Assembly (NCBI RefSeq): GCF_900086585.1
Contig: NZ_FLKM01000009.1
Span: 2,046,001 to 2,110,000, forward strand
Source: Emergencia timonensis
Lineage (GTDB): Bacteria; Bacillota; Clostridia; Peptostreptococcales; Anaerovoracaceae
DNA: 64,000 nt
Reading direction: 5' to 3'
Shown: positions 59,052 to 64,000 of the stretch, piece by piece
How positions within the stretch are numbered: position 1 is the first letter of the stretch
Layout of the letters: every line of letters starts with the position of its first letter
Position numbers and translations under genes: made by a program
Notes under the pieces: generated by a model
Told to the model about the DNA's origin: nothing
The model's database searches: none
Seen by the model: the letters and a program-made list of their open reading frames with translations, nothing else

Positions 59052-62000
59052 TTAATGATTACCTTTATATTTCTTATTATAAACAAGTTTTACACCCGCA
59101 AGCCCTGCACCTGATAACAGCAACATAAGCAAAGCAACCATAAGAGGCGTATCGTCTCCAGTTTTCGGGGTTTCGGCCGACTTTGGTTTATCCTCCCTTG
59201 TTGCCGGCTCAACAGGCAGATATTCACTCGGCGGTAGCACTGGATTATCAGGATTACCTGGATTACCAGGAAGTAATTCGTCTGGCGGTAATACCGGTTT
59301 GTTCGGTGTGTCTGGAACATCTGGCGTATCTGGCGGTGTTACTGGTACGCCAGGTGTATTAGGAATTAACTTATTGGTAATCGTCCATTCACTTCCACTT
59401 CCTGAAACACTGCTTTCATAGGTACCTGCAAGACTGTCTGTATCCTCTTTCACCGTATATACATAATCATTTTCCGCTTCGTCCTTTACCGGCTGGTTAG
59501 TGAAAAGAACTGATTCCGGCCACACTCCAAGAGAATTAGGCTTTATGGTAATGAAGCTGATTCGTTCGCCATTGCGATACAGCCATACCTTGATAGAATC
59601 TGGACGTTTGTTGCCACTGTTATTTTGATCTGACCAAACTTTCTTAACAGAGATATCCACTGTCTCTGTCGTATTCTCGCCAATAGTCACATTGCCATTG
59701 CTGCCGATGCCGCCGCCATTCTGCTCGGCCTTATTTCCCGTTATGAAAACCTTTGCTAAAGCCTCTGCTCCTGTCGCATCAGGGCTGCCAGCTTTGCAGT
59801 CTGTGTGTGCATGAATGGATGAAACATTGTGAAGCTCATTGATTGCAATTTCGTCCCCATTATCATCTTTCCAATGGTACAATCCTCCTCCCAACATATA
59901 TTCAGAAAGAAAGGCATGGGATACACCTCCCACATAAGTATCCCAAACGAGAATATCTTCGGCATCTGTAGCTTCGTTTTGATAAATAGCGCCGCCATTG
60001 CTTAAATACAGATTAAAATTGGATGTCGGGCAGTTGGCGATACCGCCGCCTGAAACACCTGCTGTATTATCTCTGATAACTGTGTTATAGAGGTTTAGCT
60101 GACCGTTGACAAAAACTTTGCTGCTGTCAAAGTTTTCTCTTCCGCCATTGACGTAAATACCGCCTCCGCCAAATTGGCCGCTTTTGCTGCGGTTGTTCGT
60201 TATATATCCTGCGTTGATTGTCGCTTCGCAATTGCATTGTACGAAAATGCCGCCTCCAGTATTTCCCGATGTGTTTCCATCTATATTCCCGCCATTCATG
60301 ACGAAGCTATTTTTTATATCGACAAACGCAGAATTAATGCTGCCCAAAGATATGCCACCACCAAAGTGGTCGCTTACATTATCTTTGATCGTACCGCCGT
60401 TCATGGTGAGGGTTGCGCCATAACCCAGCATGATTGCACCGCCAGCACTTTGATTAATCATTCTGCTATTTTCTGCCGCCCTGTTGTTTTGCATAGTACC
60501 CGCATTCATTGTAATCGCTCCACCGTGGGAGTAAATTCCCCCTCCCAGAAGTGCTTTACAGTTTTGAATCGTACCGCCAGCGATATATAGATTTCCGTTA
60601 TTGTAGATTGCACCGCCGCAAGTGAAGCTGCCGTCGTTTTTCGTTGCGTCATTATTTTGTAGTATTGCATTCTCTAAAACCTTCAGTGTCGACGATGGGT
60701 TTACTTTTACCAGGGATGAAGTTCCGCTGGTATTCATCTTACTGGAGCCATCCAGAGTAATATCTTTTAAAGTCAAAGTACCTGAACTGATGCCGACCAG
60801 ATTTCCTGTAAATCCGGGATAACGCTGCAAGGTTCCATCCAAAGACCATATGGCATCAGAACGAATTTCGACTGTACCAGTGACATAGATTATTGATAAT
60901 TGTGCATTAGCGTCCAAAACTTCCTTTGCCCGTTGGAAGGACTTTACCGGGGTTTCAAGAGATAGTCCTTCATTTTTATCATCGCCGCTTTTGCCATTGA
61001 GATAGACGCCTTTTGCGCTAGTCTTGTGCAGTACGATATTCCCTCCGGCAGCGATGACCGAAACAAAGTGATTGGTAAGACCTTTTATATTTGTCGTGGC
61101 GGCAATATCATCTCGATTGCAGCCTTTAACCAGATTTAGATCTGAAGTCGCCGCTGCACCGTTAAACTGTGCTAAAGTCCCGCTGTTCAATGTAAGCTCT
61201 AGGGAGTTTACCGAAAAATCTTTTCCAGCGGTAATATATTTATCTTTTCCCAATTCTATCTGTAACGTATTTGCTTCACCATCGATTACCATGGTTTTTC
61301 CCTGATGAATGATGGAACCTGATGTGATAGACCCGTTAAGTTGAAAACATCCCTTATTCTTAATGACACCGATAAATTTGCCATCGCCTTTTATTTCTAA
61401 TTTCGCGTCTTCTCCAATATTAAAGAGTCTGCCTGATGCTCTGACAGTGCAGTCATCAAAATCTATACAGATATTCTTACCCTCTATATCTATGGTTTCA
61501 CTATTAAAACTAGTGCCGTGATTATCCTCACTACCAGCAATAAGAAAAATGGTGTCTCCGCTTTTGGCCGCTTTAACAGCCTCAGCAAGACTGGTATATT
61601 TAATCTGACCAATCTGCGCCACATTGCGTTCTATAAACGCGGTGTATGCCCTTGCCGCCTCGCTGGTTCCACGCAGTTCTCCGTTCTCGGACGTGTTTGA
61701 TACCTTCTCTTTCCAGACATAATCAGCAAAATTATTTTCGCCGTCCTCCATCTGACTAGCTGAGAGCACATCCACATCTGCATTATACTTATCACTTTTT
61801 TCTATATACAAATCATCGCCTCCGCTTTTCGCACTGGTGATGTTATTATATAGAGCGCCTGATTTCATAATCAGATTACCACTTTTGATGTAAAGACCTC
61901 CAGTGATAGCTGAAGTTCCTTCACTACGGTTGTCTTTTACAACGGTATCCGTTAGTTTCACGGTAACATTCTTTGAAACATTAGACAAGTCAATTCCGCC

Positions 62001-63380
62001 TACTTTTGATGTAAGATTATCATTTATCTGGCAATTATTGAAATTAGCCTTCCCTACTTTAACGGAAACTGTCGTTTGAACACTACTATTTTTTGAAATC
62101 AGACAATTTCTAAAATTCTTGCTGCCCCAGCCCGATAACATTAAGATATCACTCATGGCGCCATCATTGGATTTATTTTGAGAAAAACTGCATTCATCGG
62201 CATCTAAATCATAATCAGACAGATAATATAATGCGGCGCCACAATCAGCAGTGTTTCCTGTTATCTCTGCATTGTTTAATTTAGGGATTACCCCATTGGA
62301 ACCGATATATAAGCCGCCACCATAGCTACTGCGGTTTCCTTTTATAGCAGTGCTGTCGATGGAACATACTCCCTGATTATAGATACCGCCGCCGTAATAA
62401 CCTCCTCTGTTATTGCCGATTACAGATTTCTCAATTTCCATAACGCTGCCGGTGTCCATATAGATACCGCCGCCCATACCTCTGTCATATCCCGAATTTG
62501 TCACCTGATTATTTTCAATGACCAAATTTTTGCCTATCAATTTTCCGTTATACAAGCTGATGCCGCCGCCATAATCAGGAGACGTATTTCCAGATACTGT
62601 ACTATCTTCTAAATAGAGCGTACCCCTGACCAGAATACCACCGCCGTAACCGCTGGTAGCCGCGTTCTCTGTCACAGAAAGATTCTCTCCATGCAATTCA
62701 CCCTGACTATATAAATAGATGCCGCCGCCGAATTTTCCTTTGCCGCCAGTGATCGTACCATTTTTAAGATTCACATTTCCGCTGTGAACCTCATAAGTAC
62801 TGCCTGACGCGCCAGTGATCGTTTGATTCTGCATGTCCAGAGTATAGCTGACGCCTTTAGACGAAATTGACTCATTTACATCTTTATAAAGCAAAATCGT
62901 TTCACCGTTTTTTACAGCGTCAATCGCTGCCTGCAGGGTTTCATATTCAGCAGTACCGATTATTGCTACGGTATTCTCAGAAACTTCCGGCAAGGATGTA
63001 TCATCGGTTACTTTGTCACCGTCAGCTTTATCATCGTTAACGCCGGTTTCCTCTTCATAACAGACTGCCGTATGGTGATGTGCTTCTTGCTCCGCCTGAC
63101 CGCAGTTGTACTCTTCGCCTTTGCAATAACAGTCTTCGGTATGTACATGGTTTGCGGCCCCGTTCGATGAAACCTCTTCCCTTTCGCTGCAGATTAGCTC
63201 TCCTCCTAGGCAAATACAAGCCTCTGTATGAGTGTGTCCATCAGTCTCTTCCCGACCGCAAATCGGACGTGATTCACCTCCCGAAGCTTCTTCATAATCG
63301 GCAAAAGCCTGCACCATCAACGTCGAAAAGACTAGGGTCAGTGCCAGAACGACAACTAATATTTTTCTTAAATTAAACAA
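59052..63380 (-). CDS. large sortase-anchored surface protein with beta-helix and Cna-B domains
   Basis: 1442 residues. A signal peptide (1-28) is followed by a His/Cys-rich region (about 46-112) with H-T-H-T-E-A-C, H-V-H-T-E-D-C and H-H-H-T-A-V-C units. Two long right-handed beta-helix regions follow, built of GGGI- and GG-I-Y-rich rungs (about 155-560 and 800-1230). A Cna-B domain (DISVKKVWSDQNNSGN to TITNKLIP, about 1255-1345) then a Pro-rich wall region precede a TPKTG sortase motif, a membrane helix and a basic tail. TTG is the start codon (AGGTGG 7 bases upstream). Adhesion or carbohydrate binding is the likely role. No sortase gene is in the window. Confidence 0.92.
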   Translation of the reverse strand: MFNLRKILVVVLALTLVFSTLMVQAFADYEEASGGESRPICGREETDGHTHTEACICLGGELICSEREEVSSNGAANHVHTEDCYCKGEEYNCGQAEQEAHHHTAVCYEEETGVNDDKADGDKVTDDTSLPEVSENTVAIIGTAEYETLQAAIDAVKNGETILLYKDVNESISSKGVSYTLDMQNQTITGASGSTYEVHSGNVNLKNGTITGGKGKFGGGIYLYSQGELHGENLSVTENAATSGYGGGILVRGTLYLEDSTVSGNTSPDYGGGISLYNGKLIGKNLVIENNQVTNSGYDRGMGGGIYMDTGSVMEIEKSVIGNNRGGYYGGGIYNQGVCSIDSTAIKGNRSSYGGGLYIGSNGVIPKLNNAEITGNTADCGAALYYLSDYDLDADECSFSQNKSNDGAMSDILMLSGWGSKNFRNCLISKNSSVQTTVSVKVGKANFNNCQINDNLTSKVGGIDLSNVSKNVTVKLTDTVVKDNRSEGTSAITGGLYIKSGNLIMKSGALYNNITSAKSGGDDLYIEKSDKYNADVDVLSASQMEDGENNFADYVWKEKVSNTSENGELRGTSEAARAYTAFIERNVAQIGQIKYTSLAEAVKAAKSGDTIFLIAGSEDNHGTSFNSETIDIEGKNICIDFDDCTVRASGRLFNIGEDAKLEIKGDGKFIGVIKNKGCFQLNGSITSGSIIHQGKTMVIDGEANTLQIELGKDKYITAGKDFSVNSLELTLNSGTLAQFNGAAATSDLNLVKGCNRDDIAATTNIKGLTNHFVSVIAAGGNIVLHKTSAKGVYLNGKSGDDKNEGLSLETPVKSFQRAKEVLDANAQLSIIYVTGTVEIRSDAIWSLDGTLQRYPGFTGNLVGISSGTLTLKDITLDGSSKMNTSGTSSLVKVNPSSTLKVLENAILQNNDATKNDGSFTCGGAIYNNGNLYIAGGTIQNCKALLGGGIYSHGGAITMNAGTMQNNRAAENSRMINQSAGGAIMLGYGATLTMNGGTIKDNVSDHFGGGISLGSINSAFVDIKNSFVMNGGNIDGNTSGNTGGGIFVQCNCEATINAGYITNNRSKSGQFGGGGIYVNGGRENFDSSKVFVNGQLNLYNTVIRDNTAGVSGGGIANCPTSNFNLYLSNGGAIYQNEATDAEDILVWDTYVGGVSHAFLSEYMLGGGLYHWKDDNGDEIAINELHNVSSIHAHTDCKAGSPDATGAEALAKVFITGNKAEQNGGGIGSNGNVTIGENTTETVDISVKKVWSDQNNSGNKRPDSIKVWLYRNGERISFITIKPNSLGVWPESVLFTNQPVKDEAENDYVYTVKEDTDSLAGTYESSVSGSGSEWTITNKLIPNTPGVPVTPPDTPDVPDTPNKPVLPPDELLPGNPGNPDNPVLPPSEYLPVEPATREDKPKSAETPKTGDDTPLMVALLMLLLSGAGLAGVKLVYNKKYKGNH

Positions 63381-63534
63381 ATTATATCCACCTTTCTATT
63401 TATCGAATAACATATCGCCATATGAATGGTCATTTATCTCTTAATATTTTACAACCCCATCTGCTTCAGTGACAGTACCTCTTTTGCACCATCAACGCCA
63501 ATTTTACGCAAGCAAAACGTATTTACTGATAACT

Positions 63535-64000
63535 TTAGCTTTTAGTCAGCATACGGAAATGAAAAAGTCCCTCATCTATAGAGCATTGAAACAAAGCGTC
63601 CCATTTGTGCGCATAAGCCTGTATACTTTTAAATCCATATCCGTGACCGGCTCCACGTTCTGAAATAGGCAGACCTGTAGTAGGAGAAATTTTGATACTG
63701 CCTTCAAATGTATTAGAAACATCCAGAATTAATTGGCTTTTAACAGGATAAAGTTGCAGCCAGATGTGACGTTTTGCAGAGTCAGCAATGCGCTTTGTTC
63801 CATTAAGTGCATTTTCTAAAACATTTGCTACCACCGTCGCAAGTTCAAATTCGTTGATGGAGTCGAAATTGCATGGTAGACTCACTTCAATATCAAAGGT
63901 GATTCCCTCGTCTTTCGCTTCTGCCGCAAAGCTAGAAATAATGCCGTTGACAACCACATTTTCACAATATCGCATTCGTAAAGTCCCTTCTGCGTCACCC
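63535..64000 (-). CDS. GHKL (AgrC-type) sensor kinase, C-terminal part
   Basis: Partial gene, open to the window edge. The visible 155 residues form the ATP-binding domain of an AgrC/LytS-like GHKL kinase: RYCENVVVNGIISSFAAEAK, FELATVVANVLENALNG (N box), and GHGYGFKSIQAYAHKW in place of the typical G-x-G-L-x-S motif. The sensor domain lies outside. It is upstream of, and in the same direction as, the surface protein gene, so a peptide-sensing circuit may control the adhesin; that is inference. Confidence 0.88.
   Translation of the reverse strand, partial: GDAEGTLRMRYCENVVVNGIISSFAAEAKDEGITFDIEVSLPCNFDSINEFELATVVANVLENALNGTKRIADSAKRHIWLQLYPVKSQLILDVSNTFEGSIKISPTTGLPISERGAGHGYGFKSIQAYAHKWDALFQCSIDEGLFHFRMLTKS

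Overview
The window looks like a chromosomal segment of a spore-forming, anaerobic, Gram-positive Clostridia-type bacterium. I see the Firmicute-style order rimP-nusA-rnpM-ylxQ-infB-rbfA-nrnA-truB-ribF, a T-box leader in front of ileS, two CotF-like spore coat genes, AGGAGG ribosome binding sites, a sortase-anchored surface protein, and an amino acid, peptide and amine based nutritional gene set with ferredoxin-type proteins. Placement near Anaerovoracaceae-like Eubacteriales is only an impression. Most genes are on the minus strand. No tRNA, rRNA, CRISPR array or intact transposase was found.

Layout. 0-9 kb: rlmN, then an operon of a class III aminotransferase, an NhaC antiporter and a small membrane protein behind a textbook sigma-54 promoter, next to its likely controllers (an NtrC-type activator and a histidine kinase with a solute-binding sensor domain), then a chloramphenicol-acetyltransferase-like gene. 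9-15.5 kb: a small exported-protein gene cut by an in-frame stop, a T-box controlled type-2 ileS with an altered HIGH motif (GIHH), a repeat-bearing spacer and an APC permease. 15.5-17.5 kb: a small membrane protein, a metallophosphoesterase and a ZIP transporter. 17.5-29.6 kb: housekeeping translation and RNA genes (pnp, rpsO, then the long rimP-to-ribF operon, with an unexpected flavodoxin/ferredoxin gene between infB and rbfA). 29.6-36.2 kb: an oligopeptide ABC importer with an amidohydrolase. 36.5-41.4 kb: a flavin reductase, lon, and TetR and LysR regulators. 41.5-48.4 kb: an aminotransferase, coat proteins, an M18 aminopeptidase, and a creatininase/28-residue peptide/sodium symporter operon with a PucR regulator.

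48.5-64 kb is more accessory: a possible stand-alone small RNA, an unidentified relic, a GntR regulator with two DNA-binding domains divergent from a large hybrid histidine kinase, a two-component system (response regulator, 69-residue membrane protein, kinase) with an FtsX-type ABC exporter, and a 1442-residue sortase-anchored beta-helix surface protein with a His/Cys-rich N-terminus. A 126-bp element, 93% identical in two copies, lies on both sides of the two-component/ABC cluster. The window ends inside an AgrC-like GHKL kinase gene.

The leading candidates for something new are the twin 126-bp elements (possible paired small RNAs), the sigma-54 operon with its SBP-domain kinase, the GXHH-motif IleS, and the untracked small membrane peptides at 46211-46297 and 1315-1395.
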